Positions 16,702 through 25,315 of a stretch of 44,172 bases of DNA are shown here, in pieces (position 1 is the stretch's first letter; every line of letters starts with the position of its first letter). The notes beneath the pieces were generated by a model that ran no database searches, was not told where the DNA came from, and was given only the letters and a program-made list of their open reading frames with translations. Position numbers and translations under genes: made by a program. This stretch comes from Alphaproteobacteria bacterium (lineage in GTDB: Bacteria; Pseudomonadota; Alphaproteobacteria; Caulobacterales; Parvularculaceae). The stretch lies in NCBI GenBank assembly GCA_030426465.1, contig JAUHYK010000030.1, positions 1 to 44,172 of the forward strand, in the 5' to 3' direction.

Positions 16702-17139
16702 TTACGCGGCCTCTTTGATCTCAACCAGCGTCAGACCGAAATGCAGATCCTGGCCCGCGAGCGGGTGATTGCCGTCGGCGACAACCGCCTCCTCGCTGAC
16801 ATCGGTGATGGTGAGATTGACGGTGGAGCCGTCCTGCATCTTCGCCGAGAGCTGGAGCCCCGGTTGCGGCGGCTGATTGGTCGGCAATTGCGCGCGCGGG
16901 ATCTGCACCACCATTTCCTCGCGGCGCGGACCGAAGGCGTTGTCGGAAGGGACAGTGACCGATTTTTCGTCGCCGACCGCCATACCGTCGAGGGCCGTTT
17001 CGATTTCGGGGAAGATTTCCGCCTGGCCGAGGGTGAGGGTTTGCGGCCCTTCCTTTTCGGTGCCGCCGACGACGCGTCCGTCGCCCGTGCGCACGACATA
17101 ATCAATGGCGACGATGTCGCCTTTCTTGGCTGTGGTCAT
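16702..17139 (-). CDS. FKBP-type peptidyl-prolyl isomerase, SlyD-like
   Basis: A 145-residue cytoplasmic-type prolyl isomerase/chaperone. Visible features are GDIVAIDYVVRTGDG at the N terminus, the inserted chaperone-type segment with MVVQIPRAQLPT, and the closing FKBP block HPLAGQDLHFGLTLVEIKE. It lacks the metal-binding His-rich tail of E. coli SlyD. The ATG at 17139 follows AAAGG; an open frame to 17172 adds only a basic leader. There is no signal peptide. It probably assists protein folding at proline bonds. Confidence 0.9.
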   Translation of the reverse strand: MTTAKKGDIVAIDYVVRTGDGRVVGGTEKEGPQTLTLGQAEIFPEIETALDGMAVGDEKSVTVPSDNAFGPRREEMVVQIPRAQLPTNQPPQPGLQLSAKMQDGSTVNLTITDVSEEAVVADGNHPLAGQDLHFGLTLVEIKEAA

Positions 17140-17522
17140 GGCAATTGCCTTTCGTCTTTTTTCGTGTCGCACCCGATCGCGAAAGCGATCTAGCGAAAAG
17201 CGCGCGGCCGGTCGGCGCGCATGCCCTTTGCTGGCGCGGGGCGCGGAGATGCGCCATCTCGCTCAACGCCCCTCAGCGGACGCGAGAAGAAAAAACCGGC
17301 CTTTCATGAAACGCGCATCAAGGCGCCAGGCCAGCCTGAAGTCAGATCCAGATCTCGCAAATGGGGCCTCATGGGTCAAGCCGCAAGGGCGCAATCAGTA
17401 CACAGCCGTACCGGGCTAGCAATGTATCGCCGGATGCGTCCCCCTCATGCGTCCATGTGAACCCATGCCCAAATCCGGGCCGCAGATTAAAGTAGCCTGG
17501 AAAATCAGCGATGGAGCCACCC
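17140..17522. other. Divergent promoter region
   Basis: It lies between the FKBP gene (minus) and the DUF3365 gene (plus). It contains GATCGC-GAAA-GCGATC (17174-17189), a GAAA-tetraloop hairpin in the FKBP leader, and a 14-base string (17388-17401) identical to one at 10290-10303 upstream of nrdA. No gene is supported. Confidence 0.45.
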
Positions 17523-18113
17523 ATGAGCCGCCAGTTGGTCGTTTTAACCCTTGCCGCCGCTTTCGTTCTCACGGCCTGCGCGCGTGAAGAGACACCGGCC
17601 CAAGCGCCGGCGCCGGAAGACATCACCGCCGCGCGCGACGCGGCAAACGCCCTCGGCGCACAATTGAAGACCCGTCTTCTCAACGCGATTGAGACAGGCG
17701 GGCCCATCGCGGCGATCGATGTCTGCAATCTGGAGGCGCCGGAGATCGCCGCCAATGTCTCCGATGAAACGGGCTTGCGCGCGCGGCGCACTGCCCTGCG
17801 CTGGCGCAATCCGGCGAACGCCCCGGATGATTTTGAACGCACGGCGATGGAAAGCTTTCTCTCGCAGATCGAAACCGGCGCGGACCCGGCGACGCTGGAG
17901 CTCGCCGAAATAGTCACGGGCCCGCAAGGCCGCCAGCTGCGTTACATGAAGCCGATCATGACCGGCGGCCCGTGCATCCTGTGTCACGGGACGGACATTT
18001 CCGATGAGGTGAAGACGGCGATCCTCGCGCGCTACCCGGACGATCAGGCGACGGGATTCGCCCCGGGCGAGTTTCGCGGCGCCTTCACCATCACGAAGGA
18101 TCTTGAGAAATGA
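17523..18113 (+). CDS. DUF3365-type lipoprotein with one haem motif
   Basis: A 196-residue exported lipoprotein: hydrophobic signal ending LTAC, with Cys19 as lipid anchor. The mature part matches the DUF3365/Tll0287-like fold, with ALRWRNPANAPDDFE, RQLRYMKPI and a CILCHG haem c site (C151, C154, H155). Such proteins are small periplasmic mono-haem cytochromes or redox sensors. The ATG at 17523 has GGAG eight bases upstream and starts the signal peptide directly, so it is preferred over 17511. The next gene overlaps its stop by four bases. Confidence 0.85.
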   Translation: MSRQLVVLTLAAAFVLTACAREETPAQAPAPEDITAARDAANALGAQLKTRLLNAIETGGPIAAIDVCNLEAPEIAANVSDETGLRARRTALRWRNPANAPDDFERTAMESFLSQIETGADPATLELAEIVTGPQGRQLRYMKPIMTGGPCILCHGTDISDEVKTAILARYPDDQATGFAPGEFRGAFTITKDLEK

Positions 18114-18466
18114 ACCCGCTCGCTCTCTTCGCCGGCCTCACAGGATTTCTCGCCGTCGCGCTTGGCGCCTTCGGCGCGCACGGACTGGACGGACAGTTTT
18201 CGGCCGAGGCCCATGACTGGTGGGAGACGGCGACGTTTTACGCCCTCACCCACGCCGTCGCCGCGCTCGCCCTGTCGCTCAATGATCTCGCGCCGCTGCG
18301 CCGCGCCGGCTGGGCGTTTGTTTTCGGCGCAGTTCTGTTCGGCGGATCGCTTTATGTGATGGCGCTCGGCGCGCCGCGCTGGTTCGGCATGATCACACCC
18401 CTCGGCGGGCTGTCATTCCTCGCCGGCTGGGCGCTCGTGATCATCACGGCTTTGCGCAAGCGTTAG
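18110..18466 (+). CDS. DUF423 (YgdD-like) membrane protein
   Basis: A 118-residue protein with four membrane helices, carrying the DUF423 signatures GAFGAHGL near the N terminus, FYALTHAVAALAL, and GSLYVMALG...ITPLGGLSFLAGW. Function is unknown. The ATG overlaps the stop of the haem lipoprotein (ATGA), so the two are translationally coupled. It ends against a tiny convergent gene at 18463. Confidence 0.9.
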   Translation: MNPLALFAGLTGFLAVALGAFGAHGLDGQFSAEAHDWWETATFYALTHAVAALALSLNDLAPLRRAGWAFVFGAVLFGGSLYVMALGAPRWFGMITPLGGLSFLAGWALVIITALRKR

Positions 18467-18552
18467 TGACGCGCACGAATGAACAGGCTTGTCGCGCCAA
18501 TGAAGGACATGACGGCGATAAAACCGATCAACAAGATTTCCAGAATACCCAT
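18463..18552 (-). CDS. 29-aa single-pass membrane microprotein
   Basis: A frame of 29 codons from the ATG at 18552, preceded by GGGGAGAGAGCG, an almost ideal ribosome site. Residues 4-25 are one continuous hydrophobic helix (start MGILEILLIGF) and the tail is basic (RARH), a positive-inside topology. It overlaps the DUF423 stop by four bases in convergent orientation. It is too short for normal gene calling. No family is recognised. The combination of ribosome site, hydrophobicity and charged end makes expression plausible. Confidence 0.55.
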   Translation of the reverse strand: MGILEILLIGFIAVMSFIGATSLFIRARH

Positions 18553-18711
18553 CGCTCTCTCTCCCCAGACAAATCGATGCCTGTCTATTGGGGTTTCCAA
18601 TTGCGGTCGAAATGGGGCGGCCCCGCGGCCTTACAAGGGTGTTTGGCGATCACGCCTGCGTGCGTGCGGCGAGAGGCGCGTTGGGGGCGGCGAGTTGTTT
18701 GTTGTGCGCCG

Positions 18712-19107
18712 TTATTTGGTGCCTGGCTCCATCGCTTTCAAAAGCACCCGGCCAAAATCAGCGACCATCGCGAACATCCCCATGGCGTAACCGCGGTGAA
18801 TCGAACCGGATCCCTGATAAATGTCGTACATCAGATAGCCCACGACCCCGATGATCATGATCCGCGCAAAAAAGGTGGCGGTGAAATTTATCGTCTTGGC
18901 GGCGAGACGCTTTTTGCGCCCCTCCGGCGTCTCCATCGCAGCGCCGCGCGGGCGCATCCGCGACAAGTCGGGCTGGAGTTCAACGCGCATACGCGGTGCG
19001 CTTTCCGGCGCCGCGGCCGGAGCCTCTATTGCAACGCCGCCGCCAGCAATATTGGCGAGGCGGTCGGCGCTGATGCGCGGCGCCTCCTGCTTTTTCGCAA
19101 AGGCCAT
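18712..19107 (-). CDS. Hypothetical protein with one membrane helix
   Basis: A 131-residue protein from the ATG at 19107 (AGGGGAGA upstream). Residues 1-70 are Ala/Pro/Arg-rich and probably disordered; a membrane helix spans about 73-97, and the C-terminal 34 residues are amphipathic. No family is recognised. It lies upstream of the 29-aa microprotein on the same strand, 159 bases away, and both have the same GGGGAGAGA ribosome site, so they could share a transcript. Confidence 0.7.
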   Translation of the reverse strand: MAFAKKQEAPRISADRLANIAGGGVAIEAPAAAPESAPRMRVELQPDLSRMRPRGAAMETPEGRKKRLAAKTINFTATFFARIMIIGVVGYLMYDIYQGSGSIHRGYAMGMFAMVADFGRVLLKAMEPGTK

Positions 19108-19213
19108 GGGTCTCTCCCCTGACAGACCGCCACTTTGGCGAAAAAGAGATTGAAACGACGTCAATGTAAAAGGAGCAATTTAAACGAGTGAGACCGCCTA
19201 AATAGCCACAAAG

Positions 19214-19240
19214 AAAAAGGGCGGCAAACGCCGCCCTTTT
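19214..19240 (-). terminator. Bidirectional-type terminator after the first TonB receptor
   Basis: AAGGGCGGC (19217-19225) and GCCGCCCTT (19230-19238) form a stem with loop AAAC, with A and T runs on both sides. On the minus strand it follows the receptor gene at 19281 and ends in a T run. Confidence 0.88.
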
Positions 19241-19280
19241 CCTAGTCCCCTCTTTTCAGCCCCTCTGGCGCATCCGGCTT

Positions 19281-21920
19281 TTAGAAGCTCTTACGCACTG
19301 TCACGCCATAGGTACGCGGCGCGTTGGTGTAACCGGAGACACTGCCTGTCTGGGCGACAGTCGGGAAGCCCTGCAGGAAGTACTCATCATCCGTAAGGTT
19401 TCGGCCCCAGACCATCACCTCGAAGCCATCCTGGGTCTCAAAGCCGATGCTGGCGTTGAGCACATTGACCTCACGGGTGATGCTGGACGGAATGTTCTCA
19501 ATGAGCGCAACGTCAGACTCATAGAGATATTCAACGCGTGCATAACCGCCCCAGTTATCGTTCACATCGAAGTTATACGTCGCCGATGTCGACAGGCTGA
19601 CCTCGTGGACGCCCGGCACACGCGTGCCGGAGAGATCGCGGAAGCGTTCGCCCATGCTGCAATTGACCGTGTCAAACGGCGTACAGCCGGCCATCGTGAA
19701 CGACTTGTATTCCGGGTCGAGGTAGGTCAGCGCGAATGTCAGCGACAGCGGATTCCAAGGAGAGTAGAGCGATTCAATTTCGAACCCTCTCGAAGTCTGC
19801 TCACCCGCATTCGCAAGGTCAAATCCGATGCCGTTGAAGACGTTGGACTGGAAGCCTTCGATCTTCTGATCGAAAAGCGCGATGTTGACATAACCGCCGT
19901 CGAAATTGGCTTTAAAGCCAAGCTCGAAGAGACGCACATCTTCAGGCGACGCGACACGGCCAAGTCCCGAAGCGTCAACCGGTGGACGTGAGTCCGATGA
20001 AAGGTTGAACGCGCCGGCTTTATAGCCTGTCGCATAAGTAAAGTATGCGTTGAAGTTGTCCGTCACGTCATAGGCAAGACGCGCCGTCCAGGTGACATCG
20101 TTGCTATCAAGCTTGCCGTTGTCAAACGGGTTCGACGGATCCGGGAAATTGGTCTGCGGCGCGAAGAACTGGATCGAGCCAAATGCGGCGAGCGGGTTCG
20201 GCGCCACAGCCGCAGTGCCGAGCGCAGTCTGTTGCGCGGTGGCAAACCCCACTGGATCAACGAAAGCCCAGGTCAGCGCCGGTGTGATAAACGCCGCCGG
20301 ATCTGCCGGATCAAACGCCACCGGTCCGCCAAACGCGCCCGGGATCATGCCCCCAAGAACCGTTGCAGCGACGAAGGATTGACCGCCCGCTGTAACGTCA
20401 AAAAGCGAAACATAGTCGGTCAAATTGCTGATACCTGTCGCACTCTTGCTGTCATCGATATAGGAGATACCGCCGGAAATCGTCAGACGATCAGTGATTT
20501 CGAAATCAGCCTGTCCGAAGAAAGAATAGGATTCGTTGTCCATATTATAGGTGCCAAACACGCCAGTTCCTGGCGTAAACGAGGCGCCGAATGGGACAGG
20601 CTGAATCGGCCCCAATGTCGGGAAGACCGCTGTCATCGGGTCAGTGGTCAAAGCGTAAGCGACCTGCGAGGCACCCTCGAACTCAAGAATGCTGGAACCG
20701 CTTGCCTGCAACAGCAAGTCGATATTCGCCCGTTCTTGCGCACCAAAAATAACGTCGCGCTGAAGGAACACATCTTCATTGAAGTAGAATGCGCCAACCA
20801 TCCAGTCGAAGCGGTTGTCGCCGACAGACGAAAGACGAATTTCTTGGGTGAAGGTTTCGTATTTACGATCCTGCGGGTTCTGGGCGAGATCGGCGCCGCT
20901 GAAATCGACGTCTGTATTCGCCGTGTCTGACTGTTCCCGATAGGCCGTGATAGAGGTCAGCTGAGCGAAGCCGTCTCCAAGCTCCCAATCGGCTTGCAGC
21001 GAAACACCTTTACCCGTGAGTTTGTTGTTGGTTTCAGTATCAACAGCTACATTGCGCGAGAACGGATCGGTGCCGTCGGAGATTTCCTCCCCAAGCCCGA
21101 ATGGCGGCGGCGCAGCGATCACCTGCGTTGCGGGCCCATTCAAGATTGTCACGGCGCCACAGCAGTTTTCGTCGAGCTTATTGTAATCGCCAATCACGCG
21201 GAAGGTGAGCGCATCGCTCGCTTCCCACAGCAACTGTCCCCGAAGCGCCCAGCGATTGCGTTCATTCTGGTCGGTTCCATCTACGATATTGGTGTAGTAG
21301 CCGTCACGCTTGTTGGCGCTGCCGGAAACCCGGAAAGCGACATTGTCGGAAATCGGTCCCGACAGTGTGCCTTTGAAGAGCATCTGATCATAATTACCAT
21401 AGCTCGCCTCGACATTGCCGCTCCAGTCAAAGGTCGGCAATTTTGTCGTGATCGAAATGGCGCCTGCAGACACGTTTTTACCGAACAGAGTCGACTGCGG
21501 GCCGCGCAGAACTTCGACGCGCTCCAGGGTTGGCAGGTCAAGGATCGCCGCCGCGGAACGCGACCGGTAAACGCCGTCAATGAAGACACCAACCGAACTT
21601 TCAATGCCGGGGTTGTTGGCGCCATTGCCAAAGCCGCGGATTGTGAAGTTGGTCTGGGAAGAGTTCTGAAGCTGAGTAACGCGCAGCGATGGAACAACCG
21701 TCTGTAGGTCGATGAGGTCGTTGATCTGCGCTTTTTGAATTGTCTCTGCGCCAACAACACTAACCGCGATCGGCACTTCCTGCAGCGTCTGCGGGCGTTT
21801 TGTGGCCGTCACAACAATCTCGTCGGACTGCGCCGCTGCGCCGCTGACGGCGACTGCGCCAAGAGCAACGCCTGTGAGCAGGCGCGTGGCAAATGCATTC
21901 AAACTGGAATTCATTTTCAT
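19281..21920 (-). CDS. TonB-dependent outer-membrane receptor (1)
   Basis: An 879-residue receptor. A Sec signal (cleavage near SGAAAQ) leads to a TonB box region DEIVVTATKR, a plug domain (about 45-165) with RVEVLRGPQSTLFGKN, and a 22-strand-type barrel ending YGVTVRKSF with the terminal Phe needed for outer-membrane assembly. It imports a bulky nutrient using TonB energy. The ligand cannot be read; plug type and length resemble receptors for small organic or iron-bearing molecules. It is transcribed alone, closed by a terminator. A second, only distantly similar receptor follows upstream, so the two probably serve different or related substrates of the aminotransferase/TauE block. Confidence 0.92.
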   Translation of the reverse strand: MKMNSSLNAFATRLLTGVALGAVAVSGAAAQSDEIVVTATKRPQTLQEVPIAVSVVGAETIQKAQINDLIDLQTVVPSLRVTQLQNSSQTNFTIRGFGNGANNPGIESSVGVFIDGVYRSRSAAAILDLPTLERVEVLRGPQSTLFGKNVSAGAISITTKLPTFDWSGNVEASYGNYDQMLFKGTLSGPISDNVAFRVSGSANKRDGYYTNIVDGTDQNERNRWALRGQLLWEASDALTFRVIGDYNKLDENCCGAVTILNGPATQVIAAPPPFGLGEEISDGTDPFSRNVAVDTETNNKLTGKGVSLQADWELGDGFAQLTSITAYREQSDTANTDVDFSGADLAQNPQDRKYETFTQEIRLSSVGDNRFDWMVGAFYFNEDVFLQRDVIFGAQERANIDLLLQASGSSILEFEGASQVAYALTTDPMTAVFPTLGPIQPVPFGASFTPGTGVFGTYNMDNESYSFFGQADFEITDRLTISGGISYIDDSKSATGISNLTDYVSLFDVTAGGQSFVAATVLGGMIPGAFGGPVAFDPADPAAFITPALTWAFVDPVGFATAQQTALGTAAVAPNPLAAFGSIQFFAPQTNFPDPSNPFDNGKLDSNDVTWTARLAYDVTDNFNAYFTYATGYKAGAFNLSSDSRPPVDASGLGRVASPEDVRLFELGFKANFDGGYVNIALFDQKIEGFQSNVFNGIGFDLANAGEQTSRGFEIESLYSPWNPLSLTFALTYLDPEYKSFTMAGCTPFDTVNCSMGERFRDLSGTRVPGVHEVSLSTSATYNFDVNDNWGGYARVEYLYESDVALIENIPSSITREVNVLNASIGFETQDGFEVMVWGRNLTDDEYFLQGFPTVAQTGSVSGYTNAPRTYGVTVRKSF

Positions 21921-22306
21921 CCTGTAACCCCTAATCTGGCCCCTCCCTGTTGGGGCATTTTTCCCGGTACTTACTTGTGTCCGGGCGTTGATTCCTTTTC
22001 TCTCACCACCGACGCGCCGTCTAGCGACACAATGGGGGGCAACTGCGCTCCGCTGGAAAGCGTTACAAAATTACAACAAGTGCGAAGAGCGCATAGCCTT
22101 GCTGCAACGCAACAAAATCTCACGCCAGATAGAATGCAGCCAGATTGGTCAAGAAAGAATTAACCCTGAAGCGGTTTGGGCGCGCCGGGGTCCAGCAACA
22201 GGCAAACCACTTGCGTCCATCAACCGCAGACGTGCGCAGTGCTCTTAAGAAGTAGGAAGTTCGCAGGAATTCGCCCTTTATCCTCCAGCTTGAAAATGTC
22301 GCACAA
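21921..22306. other. Spacer upstream of TonB receptor 1
   Basis: 386 bases between the start of receptor 1 and the terminator of receptor 2. It must hold the receptor 1 promoter and leader. No gene is seen; frames present have no ribosome site. Confidence 0.5.
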
Positions 22307-22339
22307 AAGAAAAGGCGAAGCGGTGAAACCGCTTCGCCT
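22307..22339 (-). terminator. Terminator after TonB receptor 2
   Basis: GGCGAAGCGGT (22314-22324) and ACCGCTTCGCC (22328-22338) form a perfect 11-bp stem with a 3-base loop. Reading the minus strand it is followed by TTTTCTTTT. Confidence 0.93.
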
Positions 22340-22364
22340 CTCTAAAGTTCGCAGGTTTGAAGGC

Positions 22365-24920
22365 TTAGAAAGAGACCTCAACCCGGCCGTAATAATAGCC
22401 GCCCTGCCAATCAACGATCGAGTCGGAGCGATAGATCCGGCCGCAACAGGTTTCGCCGATCATGCCCGGGTCCGGATAGTTATCAAAAATGTTTCGGGCG
22501 CCGATAGACAGTTTGTAGTGGTCCATGAAGGCGTAGCTGACCTCTAGGTCTACGAGGAACTCACTTCCAAAATTCTGAATAGGTCCATTGTCGTTTTGGT
22601 AGGGACCATAATAGCTGACGCGACCGAGGGCCGTGAAGCCGCCAATATTATGGATCGCTGTGAAAATGCCCCGCCAGTTCGGCTCGCTATTGACGAAGTC
22701 AAACTGATCTTCCGCATTAAACAGAGCGTCAACGTCTCCATCAAACTCTGTTTCGTTGTAGTTCGCAGCGAGCGAAACGGAAGTTGTGCCTGCACCGCCG
22801 AGGTCAAAGTCAGTGGTGGCGACAATATCTATACCCTTTGTTATCGTATCGAACGCGTTCGCGAAGTAGAACACACCACCGATCGATTCGGCGCCGACAA
22901 CGCCCGCCCCGATGAGAGCCAGATAATTATCATAGGCCGCGCCGGCCATCGGATCGGACGAAACGTCCTGTGTCGAGATCGCGTTCACACGACCTTCAAG
23001 AGCAATGCGATAAAAATCGACGGAAAGGTCGATCCCGGCGAAACTAGCTGTGACACCCGCCGCAATGTTCTTCGATGTCTCAGGTTCAAGCGGGTCCGCT
23101 CCAAGCGCCTGCGCAACTGGGCTCGACGCCGGGAACAGGCCCGTCGCGACAGGGAAGCCATTCGGCAGCCGTGTGGAAACGTTTGTTGTGCCTTGCTGAC
23201 CCGGCGTTGGCGCACGGAACCCTGTGCCATAGGAACCACGAACAGCAAAACCATCCACCAGCTCGTAACGTGTGGCGAATTTATAGATTAACTGGCTGTC
23301 GAAGTCGGAATAATTTTCATAGCGTACAGCGCCTTGCAGGAACCAGCTCTCCGTTATGTCTGCACTGACATCGAGGTAAAACGCTTTACTATTCCGGGTA
23401 TACTTGCCGGAAAATTCTGGGGAGTACCCTGGAAAGCCATTAGAACCCACGCCAATAACGGTGAAGACAGGATCGTCGGGATCGGTGCAGTCAAGACCTG
23501 CAACACTCATACCCGCAGCTGTCGGTCCCGTCATGCCATCGCAGAAATCAAATGGATCGGGCAGGGCAAACGGACCGCTAGCGTAAGAAGCCGGATCACC
23601 CTCTACGAGTTCATAGCTTTCCTTCATATAGCTTGCGCCGAAGCCAATCGTCAGCGGCCCGGCGAGCGCATCGAGATCGACAACTTGCGCGAGATCCGCC
23701 TGGAATTGCGCTTCCTTGTTGATCAGGTCGCCGGGATAGAATTCAGTTGGCGTATCCGGACCAAGTGACGGGTTGACCGTATTCTCAATGAAATATTCGA
23801 TCTTGTTGACACCCACGCGCCCAGAGACATCGTAGGAGAAGCCGCCGCCGAGATCACCGCGAAACCCGCCTGCGCCGGAATAGTCGGTCACATCACCATG
23901 GAATTGCGGTGTGAAGCCCCCCGGGAAAATTTCAAGGAAATTATAAACCGATCCATCTTCAAGGCGAATGTCTTCAATCGTGCCATTGCCAGGATAGCGA
24001 TAGAAGAAGTTACCGTCGGCCGTGCTGTCGGAATAATTTCCGAAGGCGTAGAACTCAAGCGCGTCAGAAAACGTGTAGCCCATATTAACGAAAGACCGGA
24101 AAGCTTCCGAGTTCGGGCGGCCCCAAGGCTGCACGATATCCCCGTCCGCCAATGAAGCCGCTTCAACGCCGGCTGCAAAGGTCGGATCCATCGCCGCATA
24201 AGTGGGAACACAGAACCAGCTTTCACAATATTGTTCTGCGCGCACAGTCGAATCGGAATGAGAATATTCTAACGAAACATTGACGAAACCGTCTTCGCCC
24301 AAGCCGAACCCTGCATTGCCGGCAAAGATATATTCAAACCCATCGCCCTCGTAAAACTGTCCGGTTTGCGCCGTCAGCGTAATGCCTTCCGCGGAATCTT
24401 TCAGGATAAAGTTGATAACGCCGGCGATCGCGTCAGAGCCATATTGGGCGGCTGCGCCGTCCCGTAAGACTTCTACGCTTTTTAGTGCAATAGCCGGGAT
24501 CGTCGCGACATCAGGCCCTTGGGTCCCTGATCCGCCAATTGAAACCAGCGCAGCGCGATGGCGGCGTTTTGAATTGACGAGAACAAGTGTCTTATCCGTC
24601 GGAAGTCCGCGCAGCGATGCCGGACGAATAAAAGATGACCCGTCGCTGATGGGTTGACGACTCAACGTATAAGAAGGAACCAAAGTAAGAAGAACGTCGT
24701 TTACGTCGGTGTAGGAAACGCCCTCGAGATCTCCTTCACTGAAAACGTCAATTGGCACCGCCGAATCCTGAACTGACCTAGGCAGCCCGCGCACGCCCGT
24801 GACTACGACTTCATCATCCGTTCCCCCTCCTTGTGCTGAAGCTGGTTGAACACAGAAAAGCGCCGCCATGCATACAGACGCAAAAATCTGGGTTTTATTG
24901 AGTTTATGAGTTTTTTTCAT
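22365..24920 (-). CDS. TonB-dependent outer-membrane receptor (2)
   Basis: An 851-residue receptor. The signal peptide ends at QPASAQ; a TonB box DDEVVVTGVRG follows, then a plug with RPASLRGLPTDKTLVLVNSKRRHR, KSVEVLRDGAAAQYGSDAIAGVINFIL, and a barrel ending GRVEVSF. The plug type with the RRHR loop is common in Caulobacterales/Sphingomonadales receptors for plant or algal compounds, but ligand prediction is not reliable. The ATG at 24920 is chosen because the signal peptide begins there; the upstream frame to 25040 is arginine-rich and unlikely. It lies next to the exported aminotransferase operon. Confidence 0.92.
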   Translation of the reverse strand: MKKTHKLNKTQIFASVCMAALFCVQPASAQGGGTDDEVVVTGVRGLPRSVQDSAVPIDVFSEGDLEGVSYTDVNDVLLTLVPSYTLSRQPISDGSSFIRPASLRGLPTDKTLVLVNSKRRHRAALVSIGGSGTQGPDVATIPAIALKSVEVLRDGAAAQYGSDAIAGVINFILKDSAEGITLTAQTGQFYEGDGFEYIFAGNAGFGLGEDGFVNVSLEYSHSDSTVRAEQYCESWFCVPTYAAMDPTFAAGVEAASLADGDIVQPWGRPNSEAFRSFVNMGYTFSDALEFYAFGNYSDSTADGNFFYRYPGNGTIEDIRLEDGSVYNFLEIFPGGFTPQFHGDVTDYSGAGGFRGDLGGGFSYDVSGRVGVNKIEYFIENTVNPSLGPDTPTEFYPGDLINKEAQFQADLAQVVDLDALAGPLTIGFGASYMKESYELVEGDPASYASGPFALPDPFDFCDGMTGPTAAGMSVAGLDCTDPDDPVFTVIGVGSNGFPGYSPEFSGKYTRNSKAFYLDVSADITESWFLQGAVRYENYSDFDSQLIYKFATRYELVDGFAVRGSYGTGFRAPTPGQQGTTNVSTRLPNGFPVATGLFPASSPVAQALGADPLEPETSKNIAAGVTASFAGIDLSVDFYRIALEGRVNAISTQDVSSDPMAGAAYDNYLALIGAGVVGAESIGGVFYFANAFDTITKGIDIVATTDFDLGGAGTTSVSLAANYNETEFDGDVDALFNAEDQFDFVNSEPNWRGIFTAIHNIGGFTALGRVSYYGPYQNDNGPIQNFGSEFLVDLEVSYAFMDHYKLSIGARNIFDNYPDPGMIGETCCGRIYRSDSIVDWQGGYYYGRVEVSF

Positions 24921-25315
24921 GCGAACCCCCGCAGAGTTGATGTTAAACCGCGGACGTCGCCTCCCACCGACCGAACGCTTATGACTGCGCTTCAGCCGTA
25001 ATAATTTTTTCCGCCTCGAACACCTGGAAACCAGATACATGAGGCGGATATCTCGACAGGCGCTAATTCAATAATCAGCACACGTCTATATTTTCAGGTG
25101 AAAGCATATCTGTATTCTTTGCAACATTTTTTTGACGCTTTTTTAAAATTGCTTCTTCATGGGATTTTATCGCAACAGTTATTTCATCGATAAATAAATG
25201 TACGAAAACTACGCTCTGTACAAAGAGCATTAATCGCTTAGTGCGCTTTATACCTCCCATCCATTAGGCGAAAACGCCAATAACCTGCATGATGCGGCGG
25301 CAATCGTAATCTAAT
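24921..25315. other. AT-rich promoter region of TonB receptor 2
   Basis: 395 bases, markedly AT-rich around 25075-25260. A 61-codon minus-strand frame is present there but has no recognisable content. It most likely holds the receptor promoter; a small GGCG-AAAA-CGCC hairpin (25266-25277) lies just past the aminotransferase stop. Confidence 0.45.

Noticed and set aside
25075-25260. 61-codon minus-strand frame in the spacer upstream of TonB receptor 2
   Set aside because: AT-rich spacer, no recognised content, and it probably overlaps the receptor promoter; not enough to call a gene.
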